Below, piece by piece: positions 35,327 to 42,998 of a DNA stretch of 64,000 nt. Numbering within the stretch: position 1 is the stretch's first letter; every line of letters starts with the position of its first letter. Source of the DNA: Croceivirga sp. (GTDB taxonomy: Bacteria > Bacteroidota > Bacteroidia > Flavobacteriales > Flavobacteriaceae); the NCBI GenBank assembly GCA_028284935.1, contig JANQQQ010000001.1, positions 28,702 through 92,701 on the forward strand, given 5' to 3'. A program made the translations under genes and the position numbers. The notes under the pieces are model-generated. The model had not been told where the DNA came from. It saw only the letters and a program-made list of their open reading frames with translations, and ran no database searches.

Positions 35327-36585
35327 GCCGGTTGTGTACTGAATTTTGTTTCAATAAAGGTAAAGTAACATCCCGCTAAAGCTGTTATTAAAAAGTACAA
35401 TCCAACTAAGACGCTTCCCCATGAAAAATGGGCGTTTATACCAAACCAATCCCCTGTAAGTACAATCAGAAGTAGTCCAGCAACCCCTCTAAAAAGCTCA
35501 ATCCAAACGGCATAATCCCTTTTGTCCATTAAGGTGGTATAACCATAAATGCCTACAAATACATAAGCTCCGTAGAGCAACAAATTGGTAAATCCAATCT
35601 CGGAATAATTGTAGAACATAAATAACATCAGGCATGTGTTAAACAACAGTTGAAAAATGGAATATCCTTTTAAGGCGTTGGTAGTTTTTGGTTGATATTT
35701 AGAAAATTGATACACATTCTCAATTTTTGAAATTGGATATTTCCCTACTACATCAGAAGGACGCCATCCGGTTGGCATGAACCAAATACGAAGTTTATCC
35801 CACCAGTTTTGAGTACGCCATGCATCCAATAGCAATCGCCAAACATGTTGAAAGTTGATGAGTATAGGATTCCAAGTGGCAGCTGGTTTCAAAACCCCAT
35901 ATTGCGGGGGCACATCTTCCAATTCTTCTTGGAAGGTTCCAAAAATGCGATCCCAAACACAAAAAATCTGACCCAGATTCTTATCAATATATTCTGGGTT
36001 AATGGCATGGTGCACCCGATGCTGGGATGGGGTCACAATAATGTATTCCAACCAGCCCATTTTTCCGATATGTTGGGTATGATACCAAAATTGTGCGAAC
36101 AAATGAATAGGGGCCAAAATGGCAATTATTTCATTGGGCACCCCCAAGACTGCAGCAGGAAGTAACAACAAGGCGAAATAGCCGAATATGTTGGATACCG
36201 ACTGCCGTAGGGCACATGCCAAATTAAATTCCTCACTGCTATGATGAATTACATGTTGATTCCAGAAAATATTGACATGATGACTCAATCTATGGTTCCA
36301 ATATCCAGCAAAATCAATGCAGATAAAGGCCAAGACCCATACCGCCCAACCTGACTCCATTTGGAAAAGTGCCAAATGCTCCAATAAAAACGGGTAACTC
36401 ACCAAGACCAAAACAAGCCCTAAAGAATCTTTCACAATATTGGTAAGACCTGAACTCAAACTACTGACCGTATCCATAACATTATGTTTCTGATCCTTAA
36501 TAAAATGTCCGTAGAGTATCTCCAATAACACCAGTCCCACAAAAAAGGGTATGGCTATTAAAAGGGCGTTTGCATAGGTCTCCAT
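35323..36585 (-). CDS. Sterol desaturase/fatty acid hydroxylase family protein
   Basis: A 420-residue membrane di-iron enzyme with several helices. The histidine boxes are HRLSHHVN, NQHVIHHSSEEF and HRVHHAINPE, the eight-His pattern shared by sterol desaturases, fatty acid hydroxylases and alkylglycerol monooxygenase. The box arrangement and length (over 400 residues) resemble the alkylglycerol monooxygenase group. The substrate is unknown. It begins 20 bases after the OmpR-type regulator gene, so it may be the third gene of that two-component operon. Confidence 0.87.
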   Translation of the reverse strand: METYANALLIAIPFFVGLVLLEILYGHFIKDQKHNVMDTVSSLSSGLTNIVKDSLGLVLVLVSYPFLLEHLALFQMESGWAVWVLAFICIDFAGYWNHRLSHHVNIFWNQHVIHHSSEEFNLACALRQSVSNIFGYFALLLLPAAVLGVPNEIIAILAPIHLFAQFWYHTQHIGKMGWLEYIIVTPSQHRVHHAINPEYIDKNLGQIFCVWDRIFGTFQEELEDVPPQYGVLKPAATWNPILINFQHVWRLLLDAWRTQNWWDKLRIWFMPTGWRPSDVVGKYPISKIENVYQFSKYQPKTTNALKGYSIFQLLFNTCLMLFMFYNYSEIGFTNLLLYGAYVFVGIYGYTTLMDKRDYAVWIELFRGVAGLLLIVLTGDWFGINAHFSWGSVLVGLYFLITALAGCYFTFIETKFSTQPA

Positions 36586-36605
36586 CCCGTTAAATTATAA
36601 AATTA

Positions 36606-37304
36606 TCACTCTTTAACTCTTAAAATAAAGCCTTTGCCGTGCACATTTTCAATCTTAATAGTGTCATCTGCCTTGAGATAATTACGTAGTCGTGTAATGA
36701 AAACATTCAGACTTTTTCGGTTGAAATAATCATTATCACCCCAAAGTTGTAAGAGGATATTTTTATGGGTGCACAAATTGTTCTTGTTCGATGCCAAGAT
36801 TTTCAACAATTCCGTTTCTCGAGTCGTCAGCGTTCTGTAATCGTTGTTAAAGATTAATTTTTGATTTTTACCGTCAAGCTCATATCGCCCTATTCTAAAA
36901 GAAGTTCCAGATGCACCTAAATCTTTGGGAACCAACCTAGAAAGAATGGCATTGATTCGAGCCACTAATTCTTCCTCATCTATTGGTTTTTTTAAATAAT
37001 CGACGGCACCTAAGGAAAATCCTTTTAGCACATCTACTTTCAAGGACCTTGCGGTAAGAAACAAAAAAGGTAAATCAACAGCATTCAACCGTATGCGTTC
37101 AGCGAGGGCAAAACCGTCCATTTTGGGCATCATCACATCCAAAATGGCCAGGTCAAATGTGGATTGCCCTATCTCGGCAAGGGCCTCTTCCCCATCTTTG
37201 ACCCACTTTACCATGAAACCTTTCATCCCCAAATACTCAGACAACAGATACCCAAGGGAATCCTCATCTTCCACTAACAGTAGTCTTGTTTTATTTGTCT
37301 TCAT
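36606..37304 (-). CDS. OmpR/PhoB family response regulator
   Basis: A 232-residue regulator. The receiver has LLVEDEDSLGYLL, phospho-Asp in LAILDVMMPKMDGF, LTARS and KKPID. The C-terminal winged helix (from about residue 135) shows LTTRETELLKILASN and NVFITRLRNYLKADDTIKIENVHGKGF. It overlaps the end of the upstream kinase gene by 14 bases. A repeat that looks like a PhoB-type binding site stands before the kinase gene. Confidence 0.93.
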   Translation of the reverse strand: MKTNKTRLLLVEDEDSLGYLLSEYLGMKGFMVKWVKDGEEALAEIGQSTFDLAILDVMMPKMDGFALAERIRLNAVDLPFLFLTARSLKVDVLKGFSLGAVDYLKKPIDEEELVARINAILSRLVPKDLGASGTSFRIGRYELDGKNQKLIFNNDYRTLTTRETELLKILASNKNNLCTHKNILLQLWGDNDYFNRKSLNVFITRLRNYLKADDTIKIENVHGKGFILRVKE

Positions 37305-38586
37305 AAATGGGAATTCGAACGGTTACCGTAGTTCCTTTTTTGGGTTCACTATCCAATTTAATATTTCCTTGATGTTTCTTGACAACCGTTCTTACATAAT
37401 TCAACCCCAAACCGAATCCTTTAACCTCATGGGTATCCCCAGTATCACCTCTGTAGTACTTTTCAAAAACCTTCTTTTGCTCTGTTTTTGAAATCCCAAC
37501 ACCATTGTCCTTGACTGTTATCATTAGGTTTTTGTCCTCTCGCCATGCGTTCAACTCAATTTTTGGATGGTTTGAATATTTTTTGGCGTTGTCCAGCAAG
37601 TTGTTCACCACATTTTGAAGATGAAACGATTCCCCTTTGATTGGATAGGGTTTATCCTTGAGATTATAGGTAAAATCAACTTTTTCTAAAGCAGTCAGCA
37701 CTTCAAAATCGCAACATACCTTTTCCAGAAAGGGGAAAAGGTCAATAGGTTCCAATTCCACAATTGATTTTTTCCTTTCCATGGTGGCCAACTCCAACAC
37801 TTTGTCAATATGGTTGGTCAGGCGTTCTGACTGCTGGCTTATGATATCAACAAAGGTCTTCGCAGGGGCATCGACTTTGTCCCTTAACATTTTGGAGGCC
37901 AAATTAATTGAGAATACCGGCGTCTTTAATTCATGTGTCAAATTATTAATAAAGGCATCAGTGGTGGTTATTACTTTTCTTTGCCAATAATAGGTGCGCA
38001 ATGCCCAAATAATTACCCCAAAAATTCCTATGAGGAATAAAAGGCTGGGAAATGTTAACCCATTTAATTGTGATAGGAAATATCTATTCAAGTCTCGAAA
38101 CCTTAAATTAAGGACAAACCGTTGCTGAAAGGAATTGGGAACGTAACCTTCCAATAAAATTGGAAATTCCTTACTTCTACCTTCTACATCAATACTTTTT
38201 GGGGATTTCAGGTAATATATCGAATCCCTTGTCACTAACGAGTATGCAAAATCAGCCTCAATACCATGCTGAACAAGGCTTTCTTTCAAAAAATCATTGA
38301 GAAAGTAACTTGAGGCATCCAAAACACTATCGGGACTGGTTTTAAAATAAGAAGTATCACGTTGCATGGCACTTACAAGCAAAAAAGTAAGCTCATTTTC
38401 CGTTCGAAGTCCCTTTTTGATGTCCACCATGGCTTCCTCTACTTTTTCATTGAACTGCAACTTGGCCAAGTTTAGACCAATCCTGAGATACTGGTACTGA
38501 ACGAAAGCCAATCCCAAAATGGATATCACAAAAATGGCAATTATCAGGTTTCTTTTATTCAATGTTGAGAGGAATTTCAACCACAA
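37291..38586 (-). CDS. Sensor histidine kinase with one periplasmic domain
   Basis: About 431 residues. Helix 1 is LIIAIFVISILGLAFVQYQYL and helix 2 near residue 180 is FPSLLFLIGIFGVIIWAL. The intervening 140 residues form a periplasmic sensor. HisKA: NNLTHELKTPVFSINLA. HATPase: VVNNLLDNAKKY, DNGVGISKTEQ and GFGLGLNYVRTV. No ATG precedes helix 1. The start is given at the TTG at 38586; the TTG at 38562 is an alternative. It is coupled to the OmpR-type regulator by a 14-base overlap. Confidence 0.9.
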   Translation of the reverse strand: MWLKFLSTLNKRNLIIAIFVISILGLAFVQYQYLRIGLNLAKLQFNEKVEEAMVDIKKGLRTENELTFLLVSAMQRDTSYFKTSPDSVLDASSYFLNDFLKESLVQHGIEADFAYSLVTRDSIYYLKSPKSIDVEGRSKEFPILLEGYVPNSFQQRFVLNLRFRDLNRYFLSQLNGLTFPSLLFLIGIFGVIIWALRTYYWQRKVITTTDAFINNLTHELKTPVFSINLASKMLRDKVDAPAKTFVDIISQQSERLTNHIDKVLELATMERKKSIVELEPIDLFPFLEKVCCDFEVLTALEKVDFTYNLKDKPYPIKGESFHLQNVVNNLLDNAKKYSNHPKIELNAWREDKNLMITVKDNGVGISKTEQKKVFEKYYRGDTGDTHEVKGFGLGLNYVRTVVKKHQGNIKLDSEPKKGTTVTVRIPIYEDK

Positions 38587-38616
38587 TATACGTTGGTTGA
38601 ATGGTTTTCGACCCGT

Positions 38617-38652
38617 CTTAATCTTTCATTAATCTTTTTGAACTTTCATTAT
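38617..38652 (-). promoter_or_regulatory. PhoB-like direct repeat before the two-component operon
   Basis: TTAATCTTT occurs at 38618-38626 and again at 38629-38637, an 11-base period. CTTTCATTA occurs at 38623-38631 and 38643-38651. The half-site CTTTCAT followed by four bases resembles the E. coli Pho-box layout (seven bases plus four). OmpR/PhoB-family dimers read 11-base tandem repeats, so autoregulation of the kinase-regulator genes is plausible. The sequence lies 31-66 bases before the assigned kinase start. Confidence 0.4.
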
Positions 38653-38718
38653 CCCATTGCAATCCAACCAACAATTACTTTTGATTAAGTTTAGTTACAA
38701 TTTCTTTTCATGCATATA

Positions 38719-38744
38719 AAAAAGGGCCGTTTACGGTCCTTTTT
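38719..38744 (-). terminator. Terminator after the nucleotidyltransferase operon
   Basis: A hairpin with GGGCCG paired to CGGTCC (one G-U pair) and a TTTA loop, flanked by A runs on one side and T runs on the other. On the minus strand it ends in TTTTTT three bases beyond the 38747 stop codon, which is the likely end of the four-gene GH109 operon. Confidence 0.75.
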
Positions 38745-38746
38745 GC

Positions 38747-39589
38747 CTAGTCAAAGAAAGAAGCAATATCCTGGGCAGCAGTCAAATCAGGTATTTTCTC
38801 GGACCTTGGAATACACAGAACACTACCTGGCAATTCAGTGACAGCAGTTTTCACGGCTCCAGGTAGTTCTTTCTCACCACGTACGGGATGGATGGGGCAA
38901 TCGCACAAAAAAGGATAAATGAAATCCCCTTGGAAGTTAAAAATATTCATGCTCACCCAGAATTTGTCGTGTTTTCTTCCGTACTCCCTTAATTCTTTGC
39001 CTTCAGGTTTTTCAATAATGTTGGTCAATAAATGATCTTTATTAAAATCTAATAGGGCGAATTTTGTAATTTTTTCTTGGGAGTGACCCAAAGCAGCGCC
39101 ATCATAGGCAATTAGGGCATTGCTCGTAACTCTAGTTTCACTCAAGGCTTTAAGGGCACTGACATCGTACAAATTATCACCATTGCAAACCGTGAACCGC
39201 TCCTTTTTTAGTATTCCGTATTGTTCCAAACACTGTTGCAAGGCATCCGCCGTTCCGAGGGGCTTTTCTCTTCCCTCTACAAGATGTTGAATCGCAAAAT
39301 TGACCTCAAGGTCATCAAATAAGTTGTCATCCTTTAGGGTGGCAATGAAGTCCTTAAATGCTTGATTTTCTATTGAGGTAATTAAATAGACCGTTTTAAT
39401 TCCTGCCTTTACCGCATTTTGCAACAGAAAATACAATAATGGTCGTCCCTTCTTACCTAATGGGATAAGGCTTTTATGATGTTTTTTAGCAACATCCAAT
39501 ACATTTTGATTCAAATTGGAGTTCTCCAAACTTCGCTTCATACGAGTGGAAGCACCACCTGCCATAATAACCAAACTGTTGTTCTTCAT
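38747..39589 (-). CDS. NTP-transferase family nucleotidyltransferase
   Basis: A 280-residue nucleotidyltransferase with a Rossmann-like fold. The N-terminal pyrophosphate loop is LVIMAGGASTRM and the substrate-binding Lys follows in KKHHKSLIPLG, but about 25 residues separate Arg and Lys, more than the usual ten or so. VCNGDNLYDVSAL matches the metal-binding D-x-D/N region, and GTADAL the nucleotide loop. It probably turns a sugar-1-phosphate into an NDP-sugar. It overlaps the GHMP kinase gene by four bases. Confidence 0.82.
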   Translation of the reverse strand: MKNNSLVIMAGGASTRMKRSLENSNLNQNVLDVAKKHHKSLIPLGKKGRPLLYFLLQNAVKAGIKTVYLITSIENQAFKDFIATLKDDNLFDDLEVNFAIQHLVEGREKPLGTADALQQCLEQYGILKKERFTVCNGDNLYDVSALKALSETRVTSNALIAYDGAALGHSQEKITKFALLDFNKDHLLTNIIEKPEGKELREYGRKHDKFWVSMNIFNFQGDFIYPFLCDCPIHPVRGEKELPGAVKTAVTELPGSVLCIPRSEKIPDLTAAQDIASFFD

Positions 39590-40647
39590 TCCCGAGGATA
39601 AGTTAGTTCAACTTCGTAGGCATCCCTAGCGCCATTTTTTATAAAAGCACTAATAACGGCCTCTTTGGAGATATCCGAAACCATGGCTACCATACAGCCA
39701 CCGCCACCGGAGCCAATGGTTTTAGCACCTAGGGCACCGGCATTTCTTGCCGCAATCATCATGTCCACCATTTCTTTGGGAGTATTGCCAATTTGATTTT
39801 CCAAAATACGCTGATGTGCATTCATTAATTCTCCGAGTTTCGAAGTATCCCTGTTTTTATTCAACAGAAGCCCTTTTGCCTTTATGGTGATATCATAATT
39901 GTGGATGGCAGCGTACCAATGCGCCCTGCAATCCTCAGGGACAAAGGTTAGATATTTACTGTAATCCGCGGGTGTGGAATTTTGGATTTCAAAATCGGGA
40001 TATTGCATCTTCACTTGTTCAACGGCCTTTTCTTGAAAGGTTCTGGCATTTTGTAGTACTTCAAGGGTTTCCTTGGATATACCTGATTCTGCGACCACCA
40101 AGGTGCCGAGATGGCCTTTTAGTCTTTCGGTTTTTCCAAATTTTGTATCGATAAACAGAAGCCCTTGCTGGGCAATGGTATATTGGTCCATGAGCCCACC
40201 TGGACCATCAAAAAAACCTACCTCAGCCTGATAGGCCCAATGTCCTATCTTGACATCGTCAATATCAATCCTTTGGTTTTGAACTGCAATCAAAAAACGA
40301 ATCCAGGCCACCGTAAGCGCTGAAGAACTGGAAAGACCGGCGTTAACAGGTATATTACCCGATATCTCAATTTGATATCCTCCTTTAAATTCAAATCCCT
40401 CGCTTTCTAAAACTACCATGGCCGAAAGCAAATAGTCTTTTGGGGGAACCTTTGTTTTCCTATGCTTCAATGGTATTACCCTCGACTGTCCAATATTTGG
40501 CAGAAGTAGTTGAAACTCCGGTTCCCTAATGGGCAGGGCATTTAATGTAATGTAGCGATTTATGGTACCGGCGATGACGGGAAGTCCCAAATAATCCTGG
40601 TGATCTCCAAAAAAGCAGACACGGGCCGGAACTCTTATTGAAATCAT
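39586..40647 (-). CDS. GHMP family sugar kinase
   Basis: A 353-residue GHMP kinase. Motif 1 is RVPARVCFFGDHQDYLGLPV (residues 5-24, galactokinase-like), motif 2 PVNAGLSSSSA (100-110), and motif 3 GSGGGGCMVA near residue 315. GGLMDQ (Asp154) resembles the galactokinase catalytic motif CGIMDQ, so phosphorylation of a hexose or N-acetylhexosamine at C1 is likely. It is closely related neither to classical GalK nor to mevalonate kinase by eye. It lies between a GH109-like glycosidase and a nucleotidyltransferase, with a three-base gap and a four-base overlap. Confidence 0.85.
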   Translation of the reverse strand: MISIRVPARVCFFGDHQDYLGLPVIAGTINRYITLNALPIREPEFQLLLPNIGQSRVIPLKHRKTKVPPKDYLLSAMVVLESEGFEFKGGYQIEISGNIPVNAGLSSSSALTVAWIRFLIAVQNQRIDIDDVKIGHWAYQAEVGFFDGPGGLMDQYTIAQQGLLFIDTKFGKTERLKGHLGTLVVAESGISKETLEVLQNARTFQEKAVEQVKMQYPDFEIQNSTPADYSKYLTFVPEDCRAHWYAAIHNYDITIKAKGLLLNKNRDTSKLGELMNAHQRILENQIGNTPKEMVDMMIAARNAGALGAKTIGSGGGGCMVAMVSDISKEAVISAFIKNGARDAYEVELTYPRE

Positions 40648-40650
40648 CGG

Positions 40651-42048
40651 TTAGGATACAATTTTAAGCGGTAGCGTCTCCTTCCAATTGCCTCGCGTAA
40701 AATCTGGGAAGGGCTGTGGATATCCACCACTTGCCACTGAGCGCTCACTTAGGGGAGCAACGGCACTCCAAAAACAACCTTCATATACATTTTGGTCCAG
40801 GGGTAGCCCTTTTTGGAGGCACTCCACAATGCGATACACCATAATGCCATCCATACCACCATGCCCACTTCCCTTTGCCGAAGCGTTCAATCGTTTGTAA
40901 AGCGGATGGTCATACTTTTCATAAAGGGCTTGCAATTGTTCCCCTTGTACCCAGCTGTGATGATCTTTGGTCAGGTCTTCAACACCACCTTCCAAAGCGA
41001 CCCGAGTGGGAAATCCCGCCAAGGTACCTTTTGTCCCCTGAATCAAATTCAACCTGGAATAGGGTCTCGGACTTGTCTCATCCCATTGTACCATAACGGT
41101 CCTCCCTAACTGGGTTTTAACGATAGAGGTATTTAAATCACCCCCCTTGAAGTCCAATTGGTTCCATTGGTGGTCCCTAGGATAGTTCTTCTCTGCATAT
41201 GCCTTTCGGCCCAATGCAGGGGTTGAAAACGAAACAAGACTACCAAAGCTATCTTCCCCCCTACCCAGATTCATGTATTGTGCCACCGGTCCAAGACCGT
41301 GGGTGGGATATAGATTTCCATTTCGTTTGGCATAATGATGGGTTCGCCAGGAACCGGTACCCCGCTCCTGCTCTTCCATCTGCCACCTGAGTTCATGAAT
41401 ATACGCAGCCTCACCGTGCAATACTTCCCCAATGATACCCTGTCTACACATATTCAGGAACATCAACTCATCACGCCCATAATTCACGTTTTCAAGCATC
41501 ATGCAGTGCTTTTGGGTGGCTTCAGAGGTATCGACAATATCCCACATTTCTTGGAGGGTCACCGCAATAGGGACTTCAACCATGGCATGGGCACCCTGTT
41601 TCATGCATTCAATGGCCATAGGGGCGTGGTTGTGCCAATTAGTGGCAATAAACACCACATGGGGCTTGACCTCTTTTAACATTGTCCTCCAGCGATTTTC
41701 ATCGCCATGGTACAATTTGATATTCTGATGTCTGCCAGTATCAGCAACTTCACGTACCCATCCCTCTTTTTCCATCACCAAATCTTCGTAGACATCGCAA
41801 ATTGCGACGACTTCGGTATTGGGCAGGGCCGCCAAAAACTTCAGATGATAGCCACCTCTTGCTCCCACACCAATAAAAGCAGCCTTAAGTTTTTCCAATT
41901 TTGGTGCGGCAAAGTCGCCCATATATATAGCAGTAATGGGTCGTTCTAACTGTCCTCTTAGGTATTCCGGAAACAATGAAGTAGCTCCCAATGCGGCTGA
42001 AGCCAGAGAGGTCTTCTTAAGGAAACTCCTGCGGTTAAACTTTGACAT
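40651..42048 (-). CDS. GH109-like Gfo/Idh/MocA glycosidase with Tat signal
   Basis: A 465-residue protein. The start at 42048 gives a twin-arginine signal (NRRSFLKKTSLASAALGA). The NAD-binding loop GVGARG lies at residues 60-65. Segments NVNYGRDELMFLNM, NGNLYPTHGLGP (Tyr247 and His250), YDHPLYKRL, KGSGHGGMDG, and APLSERSVASGG follow the family of GH109 NAD-dependent alpha-N-acetylgalactosaminidases, in which the Tyr and His are catalytic. An ordinary Gfo/Idh dehydrogenase is less likely. It should act in the periplasm on alpha-linked GalNAc or a related sugar. The stop of the hydrolase gene and this ATG share a base (TGATG). Confidence 0.87.
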   Translation of the reverse strand: MSKFNRRSFLKKTSLASAALGATSLFPEYLRGQLERPITAIYMGDFAAPKLEKLKAAFIGVGARGGYHLKFLAALPNTEVVAICDVYEDLVMEKEGWVREVADTGRHQNIKLYHGDENRWRTMLKEVKPHVVFIATNWHNHAPMAIECMKQGAHAMVEVPIAVTLQEMWDIVDTSEATQKHCMMLENVNYGRDELMFLNMCRQGIIGEVLHGEAAYIHELRWQMEEQERGTGSWRTHHYAKRNGNLYPTHGLGPVAQYMNLGRGEDSFGSLVSFSTPALGRKAYAEKNYPRDHQWNQLDFKGGDLNTSIVKTQLGRTVMVQWDETSPRPYSRLNLIQGTKGTLAGFPTRVALEGGVEDLTKDHHSWVQGEQLQALYEKYDHPLYKRLNASAKGSGHGGMDGIMVYRIVECLQKGLPLDQNVYEGCFWSAVAPLSERSVASGGYPQPFPDFTRGNWKETLPLKIVS

Positions 42049-42932
42049 CAGCTTAGATGCTTTTTGAAAAAATCCATGGTCCTGCCCCATGCCAATTCCG
42101 CAGCTTCTCTATTATATCGCGGCGTTGAAGTGTTATGGAACCCGTGGTTTACATCTGGATAGGTAAAGGCCTCATAGGACTTTCCCAGCTTTTTTAATGC
42201 TTCTTCATAGGCAGGCCATCCTGCATTGACCCTATTGTCCAAACCTGCGAATTGAAGCATCAAGGGTGCATTGATTTTTTCGATGTCTTCTTTAGGCTGT
42301 CCGCCGTAAAAAGGGACCGCAGCAGCCAAATCTGACACTTTCACTGCCATCATATTGGATATCCAGCCTCCAAAACAAAATCCGACCACTCCAACCTTTC
42401 CCGAACAGTCTTCGTGGTTCCCCAAATACTCAAAGGCGGCTATAAAATCCTCCAGCATTTCATTTCGGTTGCGTTGCCGCTGCATGGCTCGTCCTTCGTC
42501 ATCATTGCCCGGATACCCACCTAGCGGGCTCAAGGCATCAGGTGCCAAGGTGATAAAACCTTCTAAAGCCGCCTGGCGTGCCGTATCTTCAATATAGGGG
42601 TTCAATCCCCGATTTTCGTGTACCACTACAATTCCTCCCAATTTTCCATCAAAACGTTTCGGTTTGGAAAGTAATCCTTTAATTTCTCCACCACCTTTTG
42701 GGGAATTGTAGGTAATATAATCGGAATCCAACCCAGGATCATTGGGGTCAACCAAAAGGGTATCCACGTAATTAGGCATCATAAAGCTCATTAAGGAAGC
42801 CACCGTGATGCCTCCAACGGCGTAAGCTGATAGCCTTTCCATGAATTCGCGACGTTGTAATTTATTATGGGCGTAGTCATCATAGAGATCAAAAACCTCT
42901 TGTTTAACATCCTCTCGTTTTAGCTTTTTCAT
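42048..42932 (-). CDS. Dienelactone hydrolase family protein with Tat-like signal
   Basis: A 294-residue alpha/beta-hydrolase. Near residues 21-40 the segment LQRREFMERLSAYAVGG followed by a hydrophobic run looks like a twin-arginine export signal, although RREFM is preceded by an unusually long leader. The nucleophile is Cys in GVVGFCFGGW, with Asp in QFAGLDNRVN and His in PDVNHGFHN completing the triad. It may remove ester groups. It is the first gene of the operon that continues into the GH109-like glycosidase, with a one-base overlap. Confidence 0.85.
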   Translation of the reverse strand: MKKLKREDVKQEVFDLYDDYAHNKLQRREFMERLSAYAVGGITVASLMSFMMPNYVDTLLVDPNDPGLDSDYITYNSPKGGGEIKGLLSKPKRFDGKLGGIVVVHENRGLNPYIEDTARQAALEGFITLAPDALSPLGGYPGNDDEGRAMQRQRNRNEMLEDFIAAFEYLGNHEDCSGKVGVVGFCFGGWISNMMAVKVSDLAAAVPFYGGQPKEDIEKINAPLMLQFAGLDNRVNAGWPAYEEALKKLGKSYEAFTYPDVNHGFHNTSTPRYNREAAELAWGRTMDFFKKHLS

Positions 42933-42998
42933 TTTTTAGGAATTGGTACTCTTCTAAAATACCACTTTTTTGACCTTCAAAATGATTTAATGCCGTTA

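Noticed and set aside
40651..42048. Ordinary Gfo/Idh/MocA dehydrogenase
   Set aside because: The Tyr247/His250 segment (NGNLYPTHGLGP) and the HGGMD and PLSERS blocks follow GH109 glycosidases, so the hydrolase call is preferred.
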